A stretch of 19,283 nt of DNA from Candidatus Heimdallarchaeota archaeon LC_2 (GTDB lineage Archaea; Asgardarchaeota; Heimdallarchaeia; Heimdallarchaeales; Kariarchaeaceae), in assembly GCA_001940725.1 (NCBI GenBank), contig MDVR01000091.1:1-19283 (forward strand), written 5' to 3'. How positions within the stretch are numbered: position 1 is the first letter of the stretch; every line of letters begins with the position of its first letter. The translations under genes and the position numbers were made by a program. The notes under the pieces are model-generated. The model was not told the origin of the DNA and made no database searches. It was given only the letters and a program-made list of their open reading frames with translations. Positions 7,609 through 15,258 of the stretch are shown piece by piece.

Positions 7609-8958
7609 GTGCTAATTGAGGATATTTCTGATGAAGAATTTCTTGATAAGATAAAATTCAGATCACTTGCTGCGAAGAGGAGAATACTCAATGCATTGAA
7701 AAATGGTTTCATTGAAACTCCTCTTGAGCTGCTAGTTTATGACATAGAAGACTTAGAAAATATGGATGGAATAAGCCAATATAATGCGAAGAAAATTTAC
7801 TCTTATATTCAAGACCAACAATCCCTACTTGATCAAAAGACATTATCTAAACTCAACAGGATAAAAAGGAAGAGAATTAAGGCAAGGGAAAGTAAACGAA
7901 ACGCCAGATTAAAACGCATGGCAAACCGACCAGATACCTATAATTTTAACATTGAACTTTATCTCCTTGATTTCAAATGTCCGGGTTGTATTCATATCAA
8001 TATTCATCATTTACTCAATAATAAACAAAAATTGATTACTAATCTAGAAATGAAAACTGATGAGAGTGGGATCACTAGTATTAATTGTAGGTGTGATAGA
8101 GTAAAACTATTCTTACTAGTTAATAGAAGAACCACAATTCCAGGTGAGCGTTACAAAGGTAAACAAAAACGCGATAAAATATTTGATTATCGATTTGAAT
8201 TCTTCTATATGGAGATTGAGCATGTCTCATATCACCTTGAAGATAGATATTCAACCCCACACGAGGTGCGATATCCTTCTTCTTCTCGTGTTTGGGATAC
8301 TGGATTTTTAACAACCGCAATCAAACAATTATCATCGATGATTGGAGAGATCTCGATACATTCATACAGTGACTTCAAAAAATGGATTGAAGGAGGGGTC
8401 AAGGATTTCAATTCTCTCGAAAGAAAGGCTACTGATCACCTTGACGAATTTCTTAGTTGTTTTGCCGGTATTGATAGCTTCAAGCATTCATCATTATCCG
8501 ATTATTTTATGGATCACTGGCCAGTCATTATTATTCACAGTGATAAATCGTTCCCATTCGATCTTATACCGGGTGATATGATGATGATTTATGTCCCTCT
8601 TTATCCCGAGTATAGACATTTTATTCATAATTTGAGTCCAAGAGCATTTTCTCTTTCTCATATCAATTCTAGTTTAATACACTGGACCCGTGACTTGAAA
8701 CTTGATCTCAAAAGAAGATTTAGTTCGATGATAGGTTATAGAGAAATTCCTAGGGAGATTGCTCTCGAGAACTACTTGGAGATATTTGCTTCCTGTATCT
8801 ACTCATGGTTTGACAAACATTGGAAAGAGATGAGTGTAGATGAGTTTGTAACCCACTTGAATAAACGCTTTGACACCCAATTTTTCACCACCTTCGATCT
8901 ACCAATACTTGAGGATACTGCATATTTCCACGAGATTCTATGCTCAGAAGACTCGTAA
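7609..8958 (+). CDS. RadA-type HhH domain fused to a basic helix and an unknown C-terminal region
   Basis: The protein has 449 residues. Residues 7-68 align with the HhH domain of the preceding RadA-like protein; for example, MDGISQYNAKKIYSYI parallels its IEGISESTAKILFTHL. There is no RecA core after it: neither Walker A nor Walker B is present. Residues 81-107 form a very basic helix, probably nucleic-acid binding. CPGC at 124-127 and CRC at 160-162 could form one zinc site. The remaining 290 residues are not recognised. The architecture suggests a DNA-binding partner of the RadA-like proteins, with the HhH domain as a shared docking or DNA-contact module; that is inference. The gene has its own TATA box and lies 86 bp after the RadA-like gene on the same strand. 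Confidence 0.75.
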   Translation: MLIEDISDEEFLDKIKFRSLAAKRRILNALKNGFIETPLELLVYDIEDLENMDGISQYNAKKIYSYIQDQQSLLDQKTLSKLNRIKRKRIKARESKRNARLKRMANRPDTYNFNIELYLLDFKCPGCIHINIHHLLNNKQKLITNLEMKTDESGITSINCRCDRVKLFLLVNRRTTIPGERYKGKQKRDKIFDYRFEFFYMEIEHVSYHLEDRYSTPHEVRYPSSSRVWDTGFLTTAIKQLSSMIGEISIHSYSDFKKWIEGGVKDFNSLERKATDHLDEFLSCFAGIDSFKHSSLSDYFMDHWPVIIIHSDKSFPFDLIPGDMMMIYVPLYPEYRHFIHNLSPRAFSLSHINSSLIHWTRDLKLDLKRRFSSMIGYREIPREIALENYLEIFASCIYSWFDKHWKEMSVDEFVTHLNKRFDTQFFTTFDLPILEDTAYFHEILCSEDS

Positions 8959-9026
8959 TGGTGACAGCCTTCGAAGTTAGATATCGGATATCAACCACTG
9001 AAATTCAACAATTACTACAACATCTC

Positions 9027-9055
9027 AATCGATAGATCGATTTTTATTTAAATAA
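9027..9055 (+). promoter_or_regulatory. Inverted repeat and TATA-like box before the 9082 gene
   Basis: AATCGAT-AG-ATCGATT (9027-9042) is an inverted repeat with 7-bp arms. It is followed directly by TTATTTAAATAA at 9044-9055, 38 nt before the TTG at 9082. The repeat could end the upstream transcript or act as an operator for the next. Confidence 0.4.
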
Positions 9056-9081
9056 CATCTGAAGCCTATTGTTATTGTAAA

Positions 9082-9555
9082 TTGAATACGCATGCTTATC
9101 AATCGGCTAAAAATCGTTTCCCAACCTTCAATGAAATATTGGATTATTGGAATACTATAAGAAAGCTAAGATCGAAATATCCATCCAATGATTTTCCAAT
9201 ACGAAAATTGATTGATGAAAAATCGCTGAATCAATTTTTCTGGAGAATGCTGTGGTTGTTTTACCCAGAATTAACTTACACCTATCTCGATATCTTGAGG
9301 AATTCTGATCATAAATATCCCAAGGATTGTCTTCAATTACTGGAAAGTTGTTTTGAAGTTTTCTCTTCTATCGCAAATGATGGGGTGTATTCAATAATTA
9401 CTGATCTGAATTTTCGTGAAATACTAGATCAGTTGTCCTACGATGATTGCATTGATGATGATTATTTTGATATTAATAATCTCTATCATTCAAAAAAGTA
9501 TACTTTTTCTTGTAACTGTCTTAATCCTAAGATCAAGACGCTACATAGGGGATAA
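9082..9555 (+). CDS. Truncated member of the helical family (YPE-TY-YL motif)
   Basis: The frame has 157 codons from a TTG; no ATG is available between the upstream in-frame stop (9049-9051) and the motif. Residues 57-69, LWLFYPELTYTYL, match residues 42-54 of the 285-residue protein at 2117-2974. It is little more than half that length, and its last codons overlap the 3' end of the tnpB pseudogene on the other strand. The likeliest reading is that insertion of the TnpB element cut off its C-terminal half, and the final residues are read from element DNA. The Asp-rich stretch near residues 125-137 (YDDCIDDDYFD) has no known meaning. It is probably non-functional, though a short protein cannot be excluded. 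Confidence 0.55.
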   Translation: MNTHAYQSAKNRFPTFNEILDYWNTIRKLRSKYPSNDFPIRKLIDEKSLNQFFWRMLWLFYPELTYTYLDILRNSDHKYPKDCLQLLESCFEVFSSIANDGVYSIITDLNFREILDQLSYDDCIDDDYFDINNLYHSKKYTFSCNCLNPKIKTLHRG

Positions 9556-10566
9556 TGACAGGAGCCCCATCTAAGAAACGTAAAGCTTCGAAGACTAGTT
9601 GTACCATAGGTAACTCTGAGAAGTAATTGTGGATCTGATTACGTGCCGCATTCAGATCTGCATTGATAGAAAATTGGCATTCAACACACGAGAATTGACG
9701 AGATCGATAATTATCTTTTTTGATAAAACTACAGGCAGAACATCTTTGAGAAATGAATTCTGGATTCCATTTCGCAACTTCTATGTGTTTTTCTGATGCT
9801 TTGTAGATAATCTTTTGTTCCAGATCATAATACGGCCAGGAATTGATCTCTCTACTGGTCTTACTCTTTTTGGGATACATTGCTTTTTGACGAATCCCCG
9901 TAAGATCCTCCAATACAATTACTGAATTTGCTTTGATATTCTTCACAATCTGTTTGGATAAACAATGATTTGTATCCTTCCGAAACCGTTGCTCCTTTCC
10001 ACTAAGACGTTTTAATTTACGTTTAGCGGAACGAGTGCCTTTCTTCTGGAGACTTCGTCTTAATCTAAAATACTTATTTCTGATCTCACGTAGTCTGGTA
10101 CCATTGTAAAATTGATTATTTGATGTAACTGCCAGGTATTTAACTCCTCTATTAATTCCCACATACTCCTGAAGCTTTGTCTCCTCTTCAGAGATAAATT
10201 TGCTAATTACTAAATGTAAGAAGAAACTATCCTTTTTCCTGTGTTTAACCAATTCCATACTTTTGAATTCCCATCTCTCATCCTCAATATACTTTAGACA
10301 ATATCTGGGAAAATGAAGATTCAATGAGATTCTACCTTGAAGAGTTAAGATAGATATGCTAGTTCGATCTCTGGATATCTTAGAACATTTATTCTCATAT
10401 CTAATGGGGAGATTATCTGGAAGAACAACTGATGTCGGTCCGGATTTTTTCAATAACGAATTTCTGACATCAATTGCCTTGTTTCGTGCATCGTTTTCAG
10501 TATCAGATCCTTTTGATTATTATCAGGATAGATATTGACTTTGATGGTACGTACCAGTAGAGTCAT
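9533..10566 (-). pseudogene. tnpB: Frameshifted TnpB (IS200/IS605-type) with RuvC-I Asp replaced by Asn
   Basis: TnpB is the RNA-guided nuclease of IS200/IS605 and IS607 elements. The start is probably ATG at 10566, 30 nt after a TATA box. That frame encodes a typical TnpB N-terminus (VRTIKVNIYPDNNQKDLIL) but stops at 10450. The rest continues in another frame from about 10500 to 9533 and appears to lack some 40-60 residues of the N-terminal domain. In the frame read from TTG 10453, RuvC-I is VGINRGVKYLAVTS, where the family has GVDxG; the Asn codon AAT is at 10151-10153. RuvC-II (VLEDLTGIRQ, E183), the zinc finger (C239, C242, C257, C260) and RuvC-III (NADLNAARN, D267) are intact. No TnpA is nearby. 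It is most likely decayed. A nuclease-dead regulator of the TldR type is possible only if the N-terminal break proves false. Confidence 0.8.
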
Positions 10567-10589
10567 AATATACTAATAGAGACCAAATC

Positions 10590-10596
10590 TATATAA
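10590..10596 (-). promoter_or_regulatory. TATA box of the tnpB pseudogene
   Basis: TTATATA on the minus strand lies 30 nt before the ATG at 10566. It supports that ATG as the original start and reveals the frameshift. Confidence 0.55.
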
Positions 10597-10667
10597 GAAA
10601 ACTAAATTTACAGAAAGAAATTATTTAATTGAATCGATCGAATCGATGAATCAAAATTAGAAATTAG

Positions 10668-10991
10668 TATACTTTTTTTTATCATGAATTTTATGAGCGA
10701 ATTAAAGATCATGTTTTTCTCGATTCCCAAAAAGATATATTTCTGATACATCAGTTTTTCATCTTGGAATTCACCTATCTGGTTAATTTCCGCCATCTCA
10801 TAACATCAATTGAGATCAATTCTGATAAAACACTTGTTTACTATTTTTTATTAGGTTACCATTTTGTTACTCCATATATCAAACAAAGGAAAGAATTCTC
10901 CCCTATCAGTCAGATATTAGAAGCGAAGATCGAATCTGACCTTGCTCATGCTATGGATATTCTTGAACAAAATGAAGATAGAATACTGTGA
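10668..10991 (+). pseudogene. Fragment of the helical family, no start codon in its 5' part
   Basis: The frame is open from just after a TAG at 10665-10667 to the stop at 10989-10991. It has no ATG; the first plausible start is TTG at 10764. The part around DKTLVYYFLLGYHFVTPYIKQR matches DRTLIRFIFGLDYFIRRSVKNR (residues 64-85) in the 285-residue protein at 2117-2974, and EFTYL before it corresponds to the ETYSYL block. It lies just beyond the broken tnpB and may be the leftover of a second family copy damaged by the same rearrangement. It cannot simply be the missing 3' part of the 9082 gene, because both contain the YPE-TY region. Confidence 0.5.
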
Positions 10992-11112
10992 CATCGATTT
11001 GATATTGCATCCTGTTGTTTCGAACTCTAAATCGACCGAAAACCCTAAGAAATTGAAATCTATCTATTAATCAATAATTGGCTCAGCTTGTTGAATTACT
11101 TCATTATCTTAG

Positions 11113-11129
11113 CCATTTCCGTACCAACA
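11113..11129 (+). promoter_or_regulatory. 17-bp element, copy 5 (one mismatch)
   Basis: CCATTTCCGTACCAACA lies between two converging gene ends (10991 and 11163). There is no room for a downstream plus-strand gene, so this copy cannot be an ordinary promoter. Bases after it (ACACAATTTCGAT) also resemble those after copy 2. TCGATCGA follows at 11135-11142. Confidence 0.7.
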
Positions 11130-11162
11130 CAATTTCGATCGATATTTTTTTGTTCTAAACAA

Positions 11163-12428
11163 TTACTCAGAACTTCGGAACGGGGAGAATGTAGCAGCTT
11201 TTTCGTGGCCACTGGTAATCAAATTAAATAATTCCTCGTTCAATTCCTGATCAATTATTCCAATGGGCGTTATCAGTGCAATACTATCGAATTTTCCATG
11301 ATTATCCGACTTTATGCATTTTAAAAAGATTAATTGGTGATAATTTATAAACCATTGATAATAGCTAGATTGATATTGCAGGTTGGCAGTCCAGACATTA
11401 GTGATCACCGGAGTGATGGCCATCTGGGTAGAAGAGAGAAATTTATTCCGCATAAACTGTTGCAGTTTCAAATTGTCCTTCTGATCCTTATCACTTATCT
11501 TGCCCAATTGCAGCACCAGATCTGAGTGATAATCAAACAAGGGGTGCAGACTAGCTCTTTGGTTATTATCCTCTTTATTGACGATTATTCCAATAGCATC
11601 GTAATATACCACCATTTTTCTAAAGCTGATCATAAACTGATTGAGGAGATCATCTCGTTCATACAATAAATCCACTTCGTGATTATTTTGTTCATCAATT
11701 GCGAATGTTCGTGGATGACTGCTATCAATGATATCTGATATATTGTCAATTATTACCAATCCAATATTATCAAAACGCTTAGTAATACCAAACTGAGTGG
11801 ATAACAACAGTTCTAATTCAAGCAGCGAGGTAATGTGAAGTCCGATGAAATTCTTTATCAGCACGTTTAGAGGAATCTTGAAATATTTATTAAATCGCTG
11901 CAAATCATCATACAATGGTTGTCTACGTGATGATATGAAAAGAACGTTCTCAGACCAGCCTCCATGCTTCTTGGATTGCATTGTACGCATAGCAAGGGTA
12001 TAGCAGAGGTTAGATTTCCCACATCCTGGTTCTCCATAAATCTGAATAATCGATTTACTACGTAATCCTTCATAACTGTAACCCAATCCGAGATTAATAT
12101 CCAAGTACTGTAGGCTGGTAGCCAGATATCGTGGGTTGCAATAATTTTTTTTGAAATCCTCCATCAACCCTTGTCTAGTGCCGTGTATATGATCAATAAT
12201 TGACCGAGCATAATAGGGACCCACCATCCTGATTGCCATTAATTCATCATAATCAAGCTTTTCAAGTTCAAAAATAGTGGTGATCCCATGCTTTTTCAAC
12301 GAGATCAATATTTTTTTCTTCGCCATATTGCTCAAATGAGGTATTTTCTGAATCCATTCTGTAAGTTCCAATTTGGATCTATCATCAACCCTAACTTCCA
12401 TAATATCTTCCCTAAGTCCTATTGCCAC
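11163..12428 (-). CDS. RadA/Rad51-like paralog with Walker A, distal gene of a two-gene operon
   Basis: The protein has 421 residues from GTG at 12428, or 412 from ATG at 12401. GTG lies 3 nt after the upstream stop, with GGGGG before it. The ATG has AGGGA about 6 nt upstream. Both starts are plausible. Residues 20-85 are the RadA-type HhH domain. Walker A is GEPGCGKS (132-139), followed by NLCYTLAMRTM as in RadA. Walker B is LVIIDNIS (224-231). The segment that should carry the catalytic Glu reads FISSRRQP, so, as in the 6377 product, it is missing. Tight coupling to the Walker-less paralog just upstream suggests the two form a heteromer. It resembles Rad51-paralog complexes of eukaryotes in logic only; function is inferred. 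Confidence 0.85.
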   Translation of the reverse strand: MAIGLREDIMEVRVDDRSKLELTEWIQKIPHLSNMAKKKILISLKKHGITTIFELEKLDYDELMAIRMVGPYYARSIIDHIHGTRQGLMEDFKKNYCNPRYLATSLQYLDINLGLGYSYEGLRSKSIIQIYGEPGCGKSNLCYTLAMRTMQSKKHGGWSENVLFISSRRQPLYDDLQRFNKYFKIPLNVLIKNFIGLHITSLLELELLLSTQFGITKRFDNIGLVIIDNISDIIDSSHPRTFAIDEQNNHEVDLLYERDDLLNQFMISFRKMVVYYDAIGIIVNKEDNNQRASLHPLFDYHSDLVLQLGKISDKDQKDNLKLQQFMRNKFLSSTQMAITPVITNVWTANLQYQSSYYQWFINYHQLIFLKCIKSDNHGKFDSIALITPIGIIDQELNEELFNLITSGHEKAATFSPFRSSE

Positions 12429-12431
12429 TGA

Positions 12432-13658
12432 TTAATACCCCCTTTGTTTGCGTAACTTGGATCTTTCTATCCTTTCATCAAGTTTCATCTCCTTGATTAA
12501 TAGTTGGTATAGATCCCGGTTCATATATCCTGAATCTGAAAAATCAAATAATCCGAATGGGGTGAACATTGCCCGTGCTGCTAATTTATTATAATAAGAG
12601 GACTTTAGACATCTTATCTCAATAAATCCATATTTCATAACAAAGGAATTCTTGAAAAAGGAAGCATATTTTTCTATTGGCTTCTTGAGTTGTAATGTAT
12701 CTCGTAAAAGCTTGCATTCCTTTCCTGTTGATCTATCGATCAAAAAGGAAATATCTGTATGATTCTCTAGATTCGATGGGATCACATACTTTTTCTTCAT
12801 GGGAAAACTAAAACCATCACGTGTGAAAGACAATTCATTGGCAAAGATGACGATTGAATTATGGACCTCACTAATTTTCTTGAGACGAAGCATTATTCGA
12901 TTTAGGATATTTCTTTTCTTACCTCTCGATCGATTAATACGAGGTCCGGCTGCATACCTCTGGTGATTACCCAGATGGAATATATTATCTAGGATGATAA
13001 CACCAAAATCCCCAATTCGCGGATGATGCCGCAATAACTCATCCAAATCATGGAGTCCGTCTATCCAGATACCACAATAATTTGACTCAATCCTTTCTTG
13101 GGATACCTGCCAATACATATTGATTCGTAGCAGATCCTCTGGGTATGGCACATTTTTGGATGAAACATAAAGTACCTTAGAAGATTTCTTATTTGATTCC
13201 AACATCAAAAGGGTGATCTGGTGTAATAGAACCTTCAGATACTGCCCTTCTGTACTGTAGAATCCTACTAATGATCCACTTTTTATTCCTCCCCCACTTG
13301 ATCCATTCTCATTATCAGTGGTTTGTAACTGTACATCGAGCTGGGGTATTCCAGTCAGTAAAAACCACGGTACTCTCTTTTGATGTCTAGTTAGAGGTGA
13401 CATCTGTTCTTCCAATTGATAAGTAATCAATCTTTTTGCAAAGATCTCTCGACCGATACTGCCTCTGTAATGGAGGCGCATTATGTCATCCCATCCCAGA
13501 GCAAGTAATTGACTTTTATTCCTAATGGAATTGGCTTTCAGCCAGCCGATCAATCTTATTCTGTACCCTAAATCCTTGTAACCCATATTATCTAGTAATT
13601 TTGAAAGAGGATCATTTGTTTCTTTATTGACTGCACTCTTATCTTGAAGTACTTCCAT
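12432..13658 (-). CDS. RadA-like paralog with lost Walker A (pseudo-ATPase), first gene of operon
   Basis: The protein has 408 residues from ATG at 13658. This start is preferred to upstream in-frame codons because TTATATA lies 30 nt before it. Residues 17-80 match the HhH domain of the neighbours. A RecA-like core follows: GGGIKSGSLVGFY leads into the P-loop position, but there GFYSTEGQY (132-140) replaces GxxxxGK(S/T), without the Lys. Walker B is kept as VIILDNIF (220-227). YVSSKNVPYPEDL parallels FISSRRQPLYDDL of the operon partner, so the two are true paralogs. It probably cannot bind ATP normally and may act as a structural subunit. The C-terminus is strongly basic (ERIERSKLRKQRG), suggesting DNA contact. 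Confidence 0.8.
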   Translation of the reverse strand: MEVLQDKSAVNKETNDPLSKLLDNMGYKDLGYRIRLIGWLKANSIRNKSQLLALGWDDIMRLHYRGSIGREIFAKRLITYQLEEQMSPLTRHQKRVPWFLLTGIPQLDVQLQTTDNENGSSGGGIKSGSLVGFYSTEGQYLKVLLHQITLLMLESNKKSSKVLYVSSKNVPYPEDLLRINMYWQVSQERIESNYCGIWIDGLHDLDELLRHHPRIGDFGVIILDNIFHLGNHQRYAAGPRINRSRGKKRNILNRIMLRLKKISEVHNSIVIFANELSFTRDGFSFPMKKKYVIPSNLENHTDISFLIDRSTGKECKLLRDTLQLKKPIEKYASFFKNSFVMKYGFIEIRCLKSSYYNKLAARAMFTPFGLFDFSDSGYMNRDLYQLLIKEMKLDERIERSKLRKQRGY

Positions 13659-13681
13659 AATATACCTATGGCAATAGAATC

Positions 13682-13688
13682 TATATAA
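13682..13688 (-). promoter_or_regulatory. TATA box of the RadA-paralog operon
   Basis: TTATATA on the minus strand lies 30 nt before the ATG at 13658. It supports a leaderless first gene, with the second gene translated from an internal site. Confidence 0.65.
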
Positions 13689-13814
13689 ATAAAAAATCGG
13701 CATCTAGTAAGAGAATTATTGATCATCGATCGAAGAATTTAATCAGCGATTCTGACATCAGACTAAATCTTTGATACTGGACCCAAATTTTATTGCCTCA
13801 TAATGCTTGTTTGT

Positions 13815-13821
13815 TTATATA
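13815..13821 (+). promoter_or_regulatory. TATA box deciding the start at 13843
   Basis: TTATATA lies 28 nt before the first of three consecutive ATG codons. It lies inside the longest possible reading frame, which begins at 13807, and so rules out that upstream start. Confidence 0.65.
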
Positions 13822-13842
13822 AATTTCATACACTATATTATT

Positions 13843-14913
13843 ATGATGATGCAAGAGATACCTCCAATATTTTTGGATGATGCGTTAACATTTATTGAAA
13901 TATTGCCTGACAGGTATGAAAAGATCATATGTGTTACCAGATATGGGTCAAAAGAGGGTGAATATCGCATATTTTTTGAGGGTGAGAAGCACTACGATTT
14001 CTCGCTCCCTAAGATTGTTATGAAATGTTACAGTTCTTTCAGTCAAAGTGGTGATAAAAGTTATGGCTTGGCTATTGATCGATCAGAATTTGCTAACTTA
14101 TTTATGAAATATTTCAACGAAATCCACAATACGATTATGCAAATCAAGGAAATTGATTCATTTGCAATATTTGGTCGCGACCCTAAAAGAGCGTACAAAA
14201 AAGGATTTTATTTGGGACTCAAACTTGTACCAACCCAGGTTGAGGTTGAATCTGCAATGGGAGAATATTTGACTGATGAAAAGGAGAGACTGCGATTCAC
14301 AAGAAGAATGATGGGAATATTCAAATTCCTATATCCTGCCACACTGATTTACCGGGATATGATTGCTAAATGGAATATATTTTCAACACGTGGCAATGAT
14401 AATCTATTGATGGATAGAAAATTCTTTGGTGAAAATGGGGTAGATGCTGATATAGAATCTCTTATATTCTTATACTTAGAGTATTTATCCTTACGGGAAT
14501 TCTCTACCAGAATAAGGGGAGGATTTCTTGAAATTAAAAAACTGAATATTTCTGAATCACCATTTCTCCTAGAATTTACTGGTTCTGGAATTACTGAACT
14601 TTCTATGACCGAAGAGGGGCTGAAATCATTATTAATTACCTACTATGAACAATTCGATATTCCAAGCCATTTGCAACCCAGCTTGAGTGGAAAGTTTCAT
14701 GTCTCGAGATTGTCCTGTGATTCATTCCTAGTTTGCAATGATAATGGTAAAGCAATCAATCGGCTTAAACAAAAGATACAATGGTTTTCCAACTCCATAA
14801 AGGATGGTGCATTTGATGTAAAAATGGCAGAATTGGTTGTTAATCCTATACTACACACAATGGACCTTAGACAGCATATTACCGTTGATTTACATATTAC
14901 GTATTTTGAATAG
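13843..14913 (+). CDS. Protein of unknown function
   Basis: The protein has 356 residues from ATG at 13843 (ATG codons also follow at 13846 and 13849). It is not recognised. It has no signal peptide, membrane helix, cysteine cluster or nucleotide-binding motif. The N-terminal half has beta-like alternation, while residues about 135-215 are helical and charged. It is transcribed away from the RadA-paralog operon, with about 185 bp between the two start codons and a TATA box for each. Such divergent pairing is often kept when genes work together, but that is only a hint here. TAG is followed within 10 bp by ATCGAT. Confidence 0.7.
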   Translation: MMMQEIPPIFLDDALTFIEILPDRYEKIICVTRYGSKEGEYRIFFEGEKHYDFSLPKIVMKCYSSFSQSGDKSYGLAIDRSEFANLFMKYFNEIHNTIMQIKEIDSFAIFGRDPKRAYKKGFYLGLKLVPTQVEVESAMGEYLTDEKERLRFTRRMMGIFKFLYPATLIYRDMIAKWNIFSTRGNDNLLMDRKFFGENGVDADIESLIFLYLEYLSLREFSTRIRGGFLEIKKLNISESPFLLEFTGSGITELSMTEEGLKSLLITYYEQFDIPSHLQPSLSGKFHVSRLSCDSFLVCNDNGKAINRLKQKIQWFSNSIKDGAFDVKMAELVVNPILHTMDLRQHITVDLHITYFE

Positions 14914-15095
14914 CCGATAGATCGATGACTCAAATAAGAGACGATTCGATCAAGTAATAAAGCCTTCTCAATAATCAATATATTGGAAACTATCAATCTT
15001 TCACTTTATGGCTTAATCCGTTTTCGATCGATGATTTCTTGATTCACGATTGATTGAGATTTAGAACCTCCTGTCGGGTAATTACAACACGTCAC

Positions 15096-15168
15096 GCATT
15101 TCCGTACCGACACTTTTTCGTGGATTTGAGTTTTTATTTTAGACCATTTGGACTTGTGTTCTTATATA
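15096..15168 (+). promoter_or_regulatory. Orphan promoter with 17-bp element (copy 6)
   Basis: GCATTTCCGTACCGACA (first base differs) is at 15096-15112 and TTATATA at 15162-15168. No start codon lies where a leaderless gene should begin, near 15190, and the IS110 remnant starts soon after, so the gene was probably lost. This is the main content of the gene-free stretch 14914-15258, together with TCGATCGA at 15024-15031. Confidence 0.55.
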
Positions 15169-15258
15169 GATTTCAAGATAATTATTATCGAGACAAATAA
15201 GGAACTAGATATCTATTCTGTTAGCTGAATATTACATAGAAATATGAAACAGCAATTA

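Noticed and set aside
8530..8570. VIIIHSDKSFPFDLI in the 7609 product resembles the CHAT protease segment with a hydrophobic strand and P(W/F)E/DL.
   Set aside because: A short similarity only; I cannot place the His and Cys of a CHAT dyad around it.
10433..10445. TGTCGGTCCGGA on the plus strand resembles the reverse complement of the 17-bp element (one mismatch over 12 bases).
   Set aside because: It lies inside tnpB coding sequence, only part matches, and the remaining bases differ; chance is likely.
10545..10556. 12-bp palindrome TGGTACGTACCA.
   Set aside because: It lies inside the N-terminal codons of tnpB (VRT) and is not repeated, so there is no reason to call it a site.
10608..10796. 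Minus-strand 62-codon frame beside the tnpB promoter.
   Set aside because: It overlaps the helical-family fragment on the plus strand, which has clear similarity; no promoter is seen for it.
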